Assembly: GCA_025618425.1 (NCBI GenBank)
Contig: CM046846.1
Coordinates: forward strand, 368,778 to 432,777
Direction of reading: 5' to 3'
DNA from: Heliocidaris tuberculata
Taxonomy: Eukaryota; Echinodermata; Echinoidea; Camarodonta; Echinometridae
Length of the DNA stretch: 64,000 nt
Shown one piece after another: positions 51,954 to 63,899 of the stretch. Both the position numbers and the translations under genes were made by a program. The notes beneath the pieces are model-generated. The model was not told the origin of the DNA, did not search any database, and saw only the letters and a program-made list of their open reading frames with translations. Position 1 is the first letter of the stretch; each line of letters starts with the position of its first letter.

Positions 51954-54395
51954 AAAGCCGCCGCGGCCCTTGTCGGCCGGGCGGGTAGACCCCCGCTGCT
52001 TGCCTCTACCCCTGCGGTTACGGCGCCCCCGGTTTGTGGCCCGGCGGGTCGTCTGTGGGGGAGGCATAGTCACCGTCACACGCTGGGGGGCCGACGCCTG
52101 TGGCCGGCGGGGCGATCCCCGGGGACGGTTAGGTCGAGCCTGAACTGATATCAGCTGACCTGCTAACTCCCGCGCCTGCTGGCAACGGGTTAGCGCCTCC
52201 TTGATGCGGGGCGCGAACTGGCCAGAGAAAAGGAACGGCCCTTCGAATGGCATCCCACTCGTGAGCTGCGTCCTTTGCCTCACCGGGAACCCGAGGGCCT
52301 CGAGGGCCAGGTCCCGGCGTCGGCGAGTAGTGAAGAGTGCGGTACGCGTGGACTGCTTCCATAGATGCTCCGAGATGGACATGAGGAGCGAGTCCAAGAG
52401 CTGGCGGTCCTCGGGGGAGACCCGGAGGTCATCCGCCTGTACAGCCAGGTTCGTTAAGGCCCCGGCATAAGCCGCTAGACGCATCGAGGACCTTGCTAGG
52501 ACCGACAAGTGCGTCCACCGCATATCTTCTTCAAGAAAGGCGCGACGGCGGAGAGGATTGGCCCTGCCTACATAATCCCCGAGAGCTAGGAGCTCCGGGG
52601 AGAGGGTCTCGGGCTCGAGGTAGCGGGCCATGTCCGCGGGCTGAAAAGCAAAAGCCCGACGCAGGCCGGCGAGGCCCCTCCTAGGGGGCGGCTCCCGGGC
52701 GATACGCCCGTACTCCTCCTTGAAGTCTGCCGTGAGGGGGATACCGGGCTGAGCCCCGGCTCCCCCTCGGAACAGCCGGGACGCCGGGGGTTGTTGTTCC
52801 GCCGGGTCCGGGCGAACCGTATAGAATTCTTCGAGGTATCGAAGAAGTAAGGCCTCCGCCTCCTCACTGAGATGCCTCAACCCAGGCGGGGCTTCAGTCC
52901 CTGTAAGGGACGGCGCCGCTGAGGAGGCCGACATCGAATCCCACCCAGAAGTAGAGGGTTCGGACTCGGTCGCTGTAGGAGACTCATACAGCTCAGAGAG
53001 GAGAGGCATGGGCGGGGTAGGCGTCGGTAGCGGGAGGGGAACCTCCGCTGGCGGCACGCTATAACCCGCCGGAGCTCGGGTCACCAGGCCCGGGGAAGGG
53101 CGGGGGAGCCGAGGCTGGGATGCAGTACCCGCCTGGAGCAGGGGGAACTCATCCGTAAGGGCTGTGCCTGCAGACGAGGCTAGGCCACCGGCGGCCGTAG
53201 TCTGGTCAAACAAAGGCACCGGGCGACCATCCGCCCGCGCAGGGAAAGTCTCTTCCCCGGGCGGAGCACCCAGCGCCGCCGGGGCGCGGCTCGCGCCCCG
53301 CCCGCTGGCGGGGGAGCGGCCCTTCCGGCGCAGTAGCGGGTAAGGAGGGGGCAGTAGCGGCTGCAGGCAAGTCAGCCGACTGGCCTGTAAACGCCCAGCC
53401 GCGGTTCTCAGCCAACCGGCTCATCATAGCGAAGAGCTCGGCCTCGCTAGGCTGAGATTTGCCCACCTTCTTCTTCTTTCTTACCCGTCTTCTTAGTCCT
53501 CTTTGCCGAGGGAGAAGTCGATGGGGCAGAAGCGGACCGCTTCCTGGACTTCTTCTTCCTCTTAAGAGTCGCCCGGGGCGAGCCCTGGGGCTGTCCCGCC
53601 GGCGGAGTGCCGGTGGAGGAAGCCTCGTAGAGCTGCCAGTCCCAGGCGGGAGCCTCGACCGGCGCCGCCTGGCTAGGCGGGGCGGGGAGAGCTCCAAGGG
53701 TGGTAGCTACCGGCCTACGAGAGGTCCGGGTGCTCAAAACCCTGGAGACCTGGGAGGTAGTCGGCTGAGAAGTAGCAGCCGCTACTCCCCGCTCTCATAC
53801 CCCACGGGCAGCCCGTCGGGCCGGGGGGGGGGGAGCGGACAGGGCCATGGCTAGGAGCCGCTCTAGCAGCAGGAGTGACCAGGCGGTCAGTGCTGCGAGC
53901 GGCCGGGGCGGGGGCGGCTCTCACGAGCGAGGACGCTCGGAGCGGCTCCCCGGCGCTCTCTAACCCCTGGGTCAGTTGGATAGGACCGGGGGGAGAGCGG
54001 GTGGTAGAGCTCCGGTCATGGCGCCATGGCCTGCACCCCTCCTCCTCCGACTCGCTGCCCCCGGAGGCGAGAAGCTCAAGGGGAGGGTCGGCTGGGCCGG
54101 ACCCTCTACCCTCCGGCGCAAGCACCGGTAAAGGCTCTCCCTCTACAGGGGGATCCCGGGCGGGAAGCCCTAAATCCGGCGGCCTGGCGGCCGCGGAAGG
54201 GACCAGGGCTTTAGGAGCCCTCTGGATCGGGGGGTGGGAAGTTAGCCAAGCCTCTAGCTGAGCCCAAGTAGGCTCAGACCAAACGGAGCATACCGCACAG
54301 GGATCGGGACGGGTGCATCGCCTGTGCAGTGGACAACACGCGTGCACGTCCCAGTCCGGCAATCCCCGGCGGCAGACCTGACATCTAAGAGTCAT
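51951..54395 (-). pseudogene. DIRS-B gag-like ORF1 with N-terminal Cys/His cluster
   Basis: The ATG at 54395 opens MTLRCQVCRRGLPDWDVHAC, followed by CPLHRRC and CAVC, a zinc-binding-like cluster within the first ~37 residues. A long Pro/Ser/Glu-rich region follows. Near 53730, 53450 and 53220 the frame changes, linking a basic segment (LKRKKKSRKRSAS), SEAELFAMMSRLAENRGWAF and the conserved core (LRHLSEEAEALLLRYLEEFY, GIPLTADFKEEYGRIA, SMRLAAYAGALTNL). The C-terminus is Arg-rich (RGRRNRRGRGKQRG) and ends GGF with TGA at 51953-51951. Confidence 0.78.
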
Positions 54396-55144
54396 ACCTG
54401 TAAGGGGAAAGGACTCAGTTAGACACAGAACATATATATAAACAAAAAATATGTATTACCAAGTCAATTGTAAACAAAAAAGAAATTTGTGTACAAGACA
54501 AGGGGCGGGAATTAAAGAGCGCTGTGCCAACAAGATAGATCTACATTGACGGCAGAGCGCTACGAACGCCTAGGAAAGAACATGAAATTAAAACATGTAC
54601 CAAAAAAGCCCAGAAACCCAAGTCTACATAAATGATGTGCATTTTGGACCGGGCGGCTTGCCATAGGCGAAAAATCAAATCTGGCGGCATTTGGCCTGCC
54701 ATACAAAAAATTTTTCTCAAAGTTTCCAATTTCAACCAAACGGTGGAAAACACTAAAAAACTAACTCCCGGGACTACTAAATGTCCAACGAGAGGAGAAA
54801 AATCTAAACAAAAGCGACCAGAAGGCCGTACAATGGTAGGCAAAGCAGAACAGGGGAGAATCGAGCCAGCACAAGCCACGCTCCGAAGCCGCGGTGCATA
54901 CAACACACAGTGTGTGTGAAGCAACGCAACTCAAACGAAGTCGGCACAAAGCCGAAACAAAAGCCTGATTTTCCCCTTTTCCGCCGATACAAAGTATCTA
55001 AAACGAATTGCTAGCCTAAAACAACAATCAAAAGAATAGAAAATGGAAAGAACTGGCCTGATTGTTGGTAATCTGCGTCGGATGGCGACGGATTTAGGGA
55101 GCAATCACAAAAAACGTCTTGTTCGTATAGGGTGCGAACAGGAA
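54396..55144 (-). other. DIRS-B 5' leader
   Basis: AT-richer than the coding part. No ORF has support. The transcription start presumably lies in the terminal repeat to the right. Confidence 0.5.
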
Positions 55145-55310
55145 GGAGGAAGTGTCATGGCGGGTGACGGGTTTCATACGGCAACCCGGGGGACGGAGGC
55201 GGTGTATGGTAGGCTATTTGTGAAATAATTTTATGTTCGGTTATGGGCAATTATAGGATATAATAGCATACTGTAACAGATAGGTGGTCGGATGTACTGA
55301 TAGTAGATAA
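55145..55310 (-). repeat. DIRS-B 5' terminal repeat
   Basis: GGAGGAAGTGTCATGG to TGGTAGGCTA (55145-55215) pairs with the gap-side repeat. The outer part (55264-55307) pairs with the internal complementary region. The element ends at about 55307-55310 (GATAGTAGA-TAA), bordering AT-rich host DNA. Confidence 0.85.
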
Positions 55311-55813
55311 TATAATTCCTCACTACTTTCAATGCATTCCCCGACTTCAGATAAAAATCTGGAAGAAAAAGAAAGACAAGAAGTAGCCAGAAATCTTACA
55401 CTCCTAATCGTTTGTCCCTACTGCCATCTCCATGGCAAAAGCATGAATTTGATCCTAGGGAAAGTGTACAATCCTTCATCCTAAAAACAGTAGACTAATG
55501 GGTTGGACACGAGGATATAAACACTAAATTTAGGTCATCAAATGAGTGGAGTATAGATGGTATTCTCTGACATGAAAATGAAATTGAGTTACACAATTCC
55601 TAATCATGTCTAGACCAATTAAGTGTTTCTTCATTCTTGTAGCTGAGCTAAATGACAGCTCGTTCTCACAGAACCTTAAAGTGTACCAATCACCAAAAAA
55701 TATGTTACTCTGTATGTTAGAGGTTCCATGTCATTCTACTATATTCCAAATACGGGCTTTGAATATCACTTCTATAAAGAGATATTACAAGTTTAATTAT
55801 ACTCTCTATAAGC

Positions 55814-55999
55814 AACACGATAAAAACTACTTTCGAAAAATAAACTCAAGGGCAATTTCAAAGGCCTATTGTATTGCCCATAGAAATCAGGTTCGGATTA
55901 CGTAATATGCCATTGTAATGTTCGCACATTTCTAAAGGTGATAGACAGGGCTATTGAAATTGCCTTGAGTTGATTTTTCGAAAATAGTTTTTATCATGT
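55814..55999. repeat. Inverted repeat, ~45-bp arms
   Basis: CACGATAAAAACTACTTTCG to CTCAAGGGCAATTT at the left pairs with AAATTGCCTTGAGTTG to CGAAAATAGTTTTTATCATG at the right. Probably an old foldback MITE. A smaller inverted repeat (GCTCGCGCAGAAC / GTTTCTGCGCGAGC) lies at about 56069-56105. Confidence 0.65.
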
Positions 56000-56577
56000 T
56001 AAGCATAAAAGCGACTCGTGAGTAGACTACTCAACGCACCCATATGTGCTCGCCAAGATAAGGGCTCGCGCAGAACCCAACTTGGAGGTTCGTTTCTGCG
56101 CGAGCACCTTCATGTTATCCTTTATCTCCTTCATACTTCTAAACTCTTGACCTATAGAATTTCAGATAAAGTTCTTTGAGGTTAATTTTATACTTCCTAG
56201 TGGTATACAAATTCTTTTTTCAGGTGGTTGGTATACTTTAACAGTAAACTCAGAAAAGACCAGTACATGCACTGTTCTGAAACCCCAAAACATTGCCTCC
56301 TTATATGTGAGTAGTGCAATTCATTTGCTTTTAGTGGCAAACACATAGTCAACAAAAAGACAGCACAGTTCAGTTGCTTCACTTTCTCAAAGACAGTTCT
56401 GACATCCATAAAATTTCCATAAATTTGGAATGAAAAATTGCAGGGTTCAACCATAATTAGTTTACAGGTCATCTTTATTCCTGAAATCCAACAAGCTTTA
56501 GGATACTGAATGTTGAAATGTACACCTAAATGATTTTTTGCGGACTGATTTTGCTAGAAAGCAAGAACTTTAAGAAA

Positions 56578-56904
56578 GCACTAAAAGATATCAAGGAAAA
56601 TCGAGGCAGTCGAGCTGACCAATATAAGAAACTTTGTCGAAAAGTTGAAAAAATGGCCAATTTCGATCTTGAAAAATGATTTTGAACCTTTCAATGTGTT
56701 GCCTATTTAAAGGATTTTAAAGCTTATTCTCCTTTTGAAAATTCCCGGCATCAAACGCAACATTGTCATGCAACGAAAATGGACAGAGTGTGTGCAGAAA
56801 TTGTTGCTCTTTCTACTCATGCATCTGGTATATTTTTTAGGGCTCTGAATCAAAAGTTATTGAGCCAAACCACAAAATGAGGAGTGATGTTGCGAAAGGG
56901 TTAA
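56578..56904. mobile_element. TTAACCCTTTC-family MITE, left-truncated copy
   Basis: It shares AAGCTTATTCTCCTTTT and GTTATTGAGCCAAACCACAAA with the other copies and ends GCGAAAGGGTTAA. The left end is diverged or missing. Confidence 0.75.
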
Positions 56905-58386
56905 TACCCTTCTGAATTTCAACAGACGATGTGAAGTTTGTGAGAAATTGTGCTCGTCAAAAATCCATCTACAGCTTGATAAACAATTCAGAATGACCTT
57001 TTTGATAAGTTTCTGTTGCAATGGAAACTACCTCAAGGTACCCCTGCAGCAACCTATCATCAGGAACGTCTTCTTGAACAATGTGTAGAGCAGCTATAAT
57101 ACCTAAAACTTTGCTCACATATGATGTAGTTAAAACAAAAACAAACGGAAAAAAATGCAGGAAAATAGAACCATTATATGTGTACATGAATAGAACATGG
57201 GGTGAAAATAAATAGCGTTGGGCAACATTGGTGAAATGTAGTGGCAGAAAAGGAAGCGTCCGGAACGCAAAATGAGTATTGTTGAAAATCATACTTTTAT
57301 TGCATTAAGGTAGAAACATATAAATTATTCCTTAGAGAGGGGGTAGAGATATCTCTACTGCCTTCATTGGGCTTAGTATTACCAAAGCTGTCATTACATA
57401 TGTCAAATTACAACTTTCAATTCACTATTATAACCAAAAATTTTAATGTTCGTGTTCCAGATGAGTCTTTTCGTGCAACTCTGTTTCGCTATTAAAACTA
57501 CCTAATAAAACAAGCAAAAAACACAGCCACATAAAACGAGGCCTTAACCTGGCAATGGGAATGCGACTCCATCAGAAAGTCGTTAACATTCCTCCCCATG
57601 ACTCTGTTATGTGGATAATAAGCGACATGAACGTGTATGTATGGGGACATGTTTGTGGCATGCAATGATTGTTAAACTAGACTTGCATCATTGTATGTCT
57701 CCCTCATGTATATGTATGTATTATGCACAAGGGCCTCCTTCTTACAAGTCCATCTCATAATTCATCCTGACATTATCTAAGCACTGAGAGCCATAAGGGT
57801 GTTAAGTCATGTCATTTAATGTCCTTTTGCCTCTACAAAGATAAAATAATGCATAGCAGAATTTTGTGATTTCTTCTTCGAATATTAAAAAAACAGTGTT
57901 GGTGTATATGGGTCCATATTAATTTTATTTCTGACACTTGTTTAAAATTGATTACTAAAAAGTTGAGTTATGTTTATTTGCATTTTGGTTGACAACGATT
58001 TCATACAATCTACATTTGTTACTTTTGGAGAAGTAATGACAAGGAAATCTTAAGTAGACGTTAACTTACTATGAAGTAATGTCCACCCAGGATTCTTTTT
58101 TCACACAAGATAGGAAATGGTGGAAATGGATATCTTTTCTAACTTTTCTAGCTAGTGTGATACAGTCAGTATCAATTGCTACTTCTATCTCTAATGATGA
58201 AAAACTTGTATTAGTCTCTTTTGTTTCATGTATGAGAAATTAACTACATGGAAACCCTTTTTGTTGGGAAATCTGATACTTTCTGAATCTGCTATAAATT
58301 CTTTAGGACATAAAAACCACTTAGAATTCAGTATGCCTTTACATCCATCTCACAAAAGTGCTACATTATTGGCAAATACCATTTGC

Positions 58387-58576
58387 CGACCTGCCAACCC
58401 TGAAACCAAAGAAATAGGGACAAATGACAAGGCAGAGGCTGAAAATGGGGACATTACTGAGTTTTCTATACATTATTACAGATTTTTGCAAAAAAATAGG
58501 GACACAGTGGTAGAAGTGGCTCTTTCTTTTACCAAAAAACGGACTGTCCCTGTTAAATAGGGGCAGTTGGCAGGTA
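58387..58576. mobile_element. Small TIR element, ACCTGCCAAC ends
   Basis: GACCTGCCAACCCTGAAACC at the left and GGGGCAGTTGGCAGGT at the right are inverted. Internal AATAGGGACA repeats are shared near both ends. The ORF over it is not a supported gene. Confidence 0.6.
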
Positions 58577-58765
58577 TGCATTTGTACATACTACATTACT
58601 AGCTTTCAAGGGAGCAACTCTTGAAACAAACTCATTTTTCTTATGCATTTGTGCATTCATCTGGTACAAGGCATCAGTGACAAATGAACAACATCAACAC
58701 TCATATTCGAGCCATGTGCTTCATTCTTTCCTTGCTATGGATTGAAACCTGAGACTGCCACATTG

Positions 58766-59180
58766 TTAACCCTTTCCAGACAATTGACCACATTTTGTGG
58801 TTTGACTCAATAACTTTTGATCCAGAGCTCTAAAAAATATACCAGATGCACGAGTAGAAAGAGCAAAAGTTTCTGCACATGCTATGTCCATTTTTGTTAC
58901 ATGACCTTATTGCGTTTGATGTCAGGAATTTTAAAAAGGAGAATAAGCTTCAAAATCCTTAAATTGGCAACACATTGAGAGATTCAAAATCATTGTTTTT
59001 CATCAAAATTGGCAATTTTTTCAAAGTATCGATAAAATCACTGACCATGTTTATTGTTCTAAAAGACATTACACCTATTAGAACCATCTAGCACTAAAAG
59101 AAAAATATTATTGTTGCCAATTTGAAGAACAAAATGTGATCAATTTAGCTCTTAAATAATTGCTGTCCTGAAAGGGTTAA
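58766..59180. mobile_element. TTAACCCTTTC-family MITE, full copy
   Basis: It starts TTAACCCTTTCCAG and ends CTGAAAGGGTTAA. It is 415 bp with conserved internal blocks shared with the copies at 62514 and 63078. Confidence 0.85.
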
Positions 59181-60879
59181 GAGAATATGGTACATGTACA
59201 ATGTGACAGAAGACTACTGTGGCATTCCGGTGTTTGTTCCATTAATCAACCAAGGCCAGGAAATAGTTAATGTGGCTCTAGATCAGACAGATAATGATAC
59301 AGGTATATACATACATTAGGAAGTTCAACTGATATACTGTGCAGAACTGACAAAGAAAAAAAAATCAAAGAAATAGCTTAATAGTATTCTTTTTATTTAA
59401 AAAATAGCTTAGCTCTGTCCCCAAGAATAGAATGATTTGCTGCCTTGGGCAATTAATATGGATATATCTTCTTTTTTTTTCACTTTCTTTCTTTAATGGT
59501 GAAAGAAACATTGAATCTTTAGAAATAGAAATGCAAACCTATACTCTTTGAAAGCAATATGGTACCTGGCAACAATTAGCAACAAATGACAGCTGGTAAT
59601 TGTCAGTAAATATGACTGGAATGTATGAACAATCAATTACCAATGACAGTGAATTATATACAGTAAATATGACTTGATATGACTTCAATATGTACTGCAA
59701 TGCACAGTCATATTTGCATCGGGTTCAACTGTAGTTCAACTGCAGCAAAGCTGTGTCAAATTAAAGCTTGAAATACATCATACAACTTTGTTAGCCTGTC
59801 TACATATGTCAGTCAAAGTCTAATTTACTACACCATGCATGTAAGAAACACCATCTGCAGTCATCAACTGAGGAGGAATAATGTGCTATTGGAGAAGAAT
59901 ATTGAGATCCATACTTACTTTGAGGCAAGCCATGTATGGTATCCTTTAGAAACGACACCCAACCCACGTCGGACAAAATTCAATCACAGGACAGGAGCTC
60001 ACTCCCAGTATATCACATCCAGAGCTTGCCGATGAAAATTTCATTTAATGAAAGCTGGAGACGGGGAGGATCATGCATGGTGCTTTCCTGATGAAGTCGA
60101 AGGGAATCGATGCAATGTTTTTAATGTGTCACGCTCTCCCGATAATGTTCAGGTAACGGTCCCGACCGACCGAGAGGCAGCAAGCGTTCCGATCGACGAG
60201 GGAGCGTGTCTTCCGGCTCGTGTGAAAACAGTGCCCGGCGACCTCGTTCCCCTCCACCCTCTCGGCCTCGATCAGCATTCCTCTGCTCCACTGGAGCTCT
60301 AATTGAATAGATTCCCTACCAAAATCCTCCTTCACGGTACTGCTCCGATGGATACAGGTTCAACAAGGTTTGAAATGCGAAGAGTGCCGGACCATACGAC
60401 CTTCTCACAAATAAAGTCAAGGCTTTTATAATAGAGAGACAGCTGGACACTGAGCTCAGTGTTCACATCATGTTTGCTTAATGCCGACGACCAACTGACA
60501 AAATTTCTTGAGAGCTTGATTGAGACATGCTGCCACCCATATGAGCTAGCATCGTGTATAAAACACACATGCATTATTCAGATAGGAAATGGGAGCCCGG
60601 GAGCACCTTTTCTTGGATTTAGAAGAAATACATTTTTTTATAGCTAACATGCTTTTTACCAATTATGAATCAGTAAAAGTGAAATTCACTTTTTTCATTA
60701 CTCTCTCAATTCCGTTTTCCATATGTATGCTATGCATGTGAAATCAAGGACTTGCCATTGTTATGTTTGATGCATTCCTCCCTGCTATCCGCTCAGACTG
60801 CCTCGGTCTTGATTCAAATTCAGCATGATGTTGTTTTTCTTTTTGTACTTGACATTTAGCAACACCTCCTCAACCTGCC

Positions 60880-60887
60880 TCCTGTCC

Positions 60888-60919
<32 letters not shown>

Positions 60920-61230
60920 TTATCTCCCTTAATCTGCTTGTCGCTCTCCCTCTCTCATTCCCTAAATCTGCCTCTTGTCCATCTCCTTGTCTTCTCTCTT
61001 TCTTCCTCTCTCTCCCTCTATCTGCTTCCTATATCGTCTCTTCTACAACCCTCCCTCCTCCTCTATCCCTTCTCTAAACCTCTCCCCCTCTCTCCTTTGA
61101 TCTAGCTCCTGTCCTTCTCTGTTTCTTCCTTAACCACCCCCCTTCTCTGTCTGTCTCTCTCTCTCTCCCTCCATCCCCTCTCTCTCCTCAATCTGCCTCC
61201 TGTCCCTCTAAGTCTCTTCCTTAACCCTCT
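60880..61230. repeat. CT-rich low-complexity tract
   Basis: Repeated CTCTCTC, TCCCTCTC and TCTGCCTCCTGTCC motifs. The Arg/Glu-rich ORF on the minus strand is a translation of this tract. Confidence 0.9.
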
Positions 61231-61633
61231 CTCTACCTCAATCTTATTCCTGGAATGCCAACATGCTATTGTCTCATGTTCTTCTCCCAACAACATCCCT
61301 CATCATCCCAAGGTTTAGGCATCCGACTATCCACTTTGACTGTTTATAAAAGAAGAAAGAAAATATGTCAAGGGGAGGCCTCAGAAAAATGATTGGATCA
61401 TCTTTAACTCTCCGAGGCTACGTGGTGTGGCCAAGAAATTGGGTCGAAAGATCCTCCATGGAGCTAAAATTATTCCCCATGCGACACATGAGCTGGTAAG
61501 AAGAAGTAAACGGAGGGTATGGTTTTGGAGGGCTAGCAAGGGGTAGGCTTTCATTTTGTTATCTTCCACTGCCTTCTCTGATGGTATATTAGAAGTGCTT
61601 GTAGTCACGTTGGGGTGCGGTGTCCCTTACGCC

Positions 61634-61826
61634 GTAATTCCACGTTTGCAGGAGAGGCACGGCAATTAGAGGTACCAGGGAGTCGTGACTGAAGGCTACA
61701 TTTGCGAATTGTTGTTTTATCATGGGATACGCAGCCTCGTCGGCGTAAGACGGCTGCGATGGGGCGGATGCAACCAGCGTTTGGATTGCAACGATGATAT
61801 CCACGGCTTGTTTTTCTGGCTCTAGA
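61634..61826 (-). other. Possible unassigned exon, minus strand
   Basis: On the minus strand, an acceptor-like GATTTCATTTCTAG precedes an open stretch reading PEKQAVDIIVAIQTLVASAP to VPLLQTWNYG, followed by a GTAAGG donor-like site. GC is higher than in the flanks. I do not recognise the protein and no partner exon was found, so it may be chance. Confidence 0.22.
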
Positions 61827-62513
61827 AATGAAATCATATTCCTCTCACTTTCAATTCCCTCATGCTTTTTTTTCTCGCCATTTGCATTCCATTCTGCCTC
61901 TCTCTAACCTGGCATATGGGAGGGTGACCTATTCCACTTTTACGCTATCTCTTCCTACTGTATTGTAAGCTTCTCAAATCTCTACATCTTATTATTTCTG
62001 TATCCTGATAAAGCCTTTCATTTTCTTTGAAACAAAAAAGAAATACTAACATTAATCTTGATAAAGCCTTTCATCCTCTTTGAAATAAAATAATATTTAC
62101 ATTAATCATGATTAAGCCTTTTATCTTTTTAACACAAAACATTATCCTTTCCACTCTCCCTGTTTCTTTCACAACCAGAAACTGTGAAATTGCTTTTATG
62201 ATGATTTTTTAGTAATTTCATATTTAATTAAAGACCAAACTCATTACTTCCGTATCATGATAAAGCCTTTCATCTTTTTAACACAAAAAAGATATCATTT
62301 CTGCTCTCCTTCTTTCTTTCTCAATCAGAAACTGTGCAATTATTTTCATCATATGCTTAGTTCATAATGATCAATTAAATCCAAATAAGATGAAATAGAA
62401 ATATATGTACTGTTATCATCATTATAAACTCTGACTTGGACTTTATATTTATTACTGGTTTAATGTCGTCTGTTTGGAGCCAAAAGGCGTTAACTCCTAT
62501 CTTTTGTACAGAG

Positions 62514-62929
62514 TTAACCCTTTCGAGGCAATCGACCACATTTTGTGGTTTGGCTCAATAACTTTTGATTCAGAGCTCTAAAAGATATACCAGATGCATG
62601 AGTAGAAAGAGCAAAAATTTCTACACACATTTTTTCCATTTTTGTTACATGACCATATTGCGTTTGATGCCAGGAATTGTAAAAAGGAGAATAAGCTTCA
62701 AAATCCTTAAATTGGCAACACATTGAGAGGTTCAAAATTACTGTTTTTTATCAAAATTGGCAATTTTTTTCAACTTTCGACTAAGTTTCTATTGATGTAT
62801 ATTGTTTTCAAAGACATTACATTTTATTAGAAACAAGTAGCACTAAAAGAAAAATATTAGTGTTGCCAATTTGAAGAACAAAATGTGATCAATTTACCCC
62901 TTAAATAATTCCTGGCATGAAAGGGTTAA
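62514..62929 (+). mobile_element. TTAACCCTTTC-family MITE, full copy
   Basis: It starts TTAACCCTTTCGAGGC and ends GGCATGAAAGGGTTAA, 416 bp. It is in the same orientation as the 58766 copy and inverted relative to the next one. The ORF inside occurs only because the MITE is stop-poor on that strand. Confidence 0.87.
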
Positions 62930-63077
62930 CACTCTTCCAACTCCAAAGAGAAGATATGTTTCCTTTTTGGTCTATTTTTCCTTACTATAGCAGATAGACT
63001 GTTCCAACAAAAAGGGCAGAGGAATCAAATCACACATAACAATAATTGCTCTGAATGTCTTGGGTTCAATGGTGGTA

Positions 63078-63491
63078 TTAACCCTTTCATGACAGGAATT
63101 ATTTAAGGGGTAAATTGATCACATTTTGTTCTTCAAATTGGCAACAATATTTTTCTTTTAGTGCTACACGGTTCTAACAAAATGTAATGTCTTTGAAAAC
63201 AATATGCATCATTAGAAACTTAGTCGAAAGTTGAAAAAAAAATTGCCAATTTTAATAAAAACAGTGATTTTGAACCTCTCAATGTGTTGCCAATTTAAGG
63301 ATTTTCAAGCTTATTCTCCTTTTTAAAATTCCTGGCATCAAACACAATATGGTCATGCAACAAAAATGGAAACAATGTGTGTAGAAATTTCTGCTCTTTC
63401 TACTCATGCATCTGGTATATTTTTTAGAGCTCTGCATCAAAAGTTATTGAGCCAAACCACAAAATGTGGTCAATTGTCTCGAAAGGGTTAA
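63078..63491 (-). mobile_element. TTAACCCTTTC-family MITE, inverted full copy
   Basis: It starts TTAACCCTTTCATGACAGG and ends TGTCTCGAAAGGGTTAA, 414 bp. It is the inverse orientation of the 62514 copy, 148 bp away. Confidence 0.87.
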
Positions 63492-63899
63492 AACATCTCT
63501 ATTGGTTAATATTATTTCTGTAGAGATATATTGCAAGATTATACACTGAGATTACACTCCACATAAGGGAAAATGCAGCTTGTGAGTACATGCCAGTACA
63601 TGCCAGTTAAATCTGAGTTGACCTTCCTGTGGGCTCTATTTTGTCTCAATGTCTCCCAGTATTTTTTGTTGATTGGTCCTCTTTAAACAATGGTTTTCCT
63701 CACATAAAAGATTTATAATGCCATTTGGCAAGACATCAATTTACATTTGCTACTCCATACCCAGGAGAAAAATAGGGACCTGGGAGAATGACAACAGCCT
63801 TTGTGATCACAAGTGCCATATGCCCTCAGGGTGACCATAAAGTAGGAATACTCCCCAGGGAGTGGAGATGGTGCACACACTGCATGCGGGATGAATCCG

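Larger units (their letters stand above)
48712..55310 (-). mobile_element. DIRS-B: GC-rich DIRS-like retrotransposon in a THOC2 intron
   Basis: It has the same plan as DIRS-A, read on the minus strand. From 55.3 kb down come a terminal repeat, gag, RT/RNase H/Dam-like, an overlapping recombinase, an internal complementary region and an inverted repeat that runs into the N gap. Its proteins are clearly related to DIRS-A but diverged, and its GC content is far above both the host and DIRS-A. There are frame changes in gag, RT and recombinase, so this copy is dead or its sequence has errors. It lies antisense to THOC2. Confidence 0.9.

Noticed and set aside
49495..53854. Many long ORFs on the plus strand over DIRS-B
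   Set aside because: GC-rich DNA has few stops; the minus-strand frames show RT, RNase H, recombinase and gag motifs, the plus-strand ones show none.
60332..60574. 80-codon minus-strand ORF
   Set aside because: No motif, no partner exon and no supporting signals; left as unexplained sequence.
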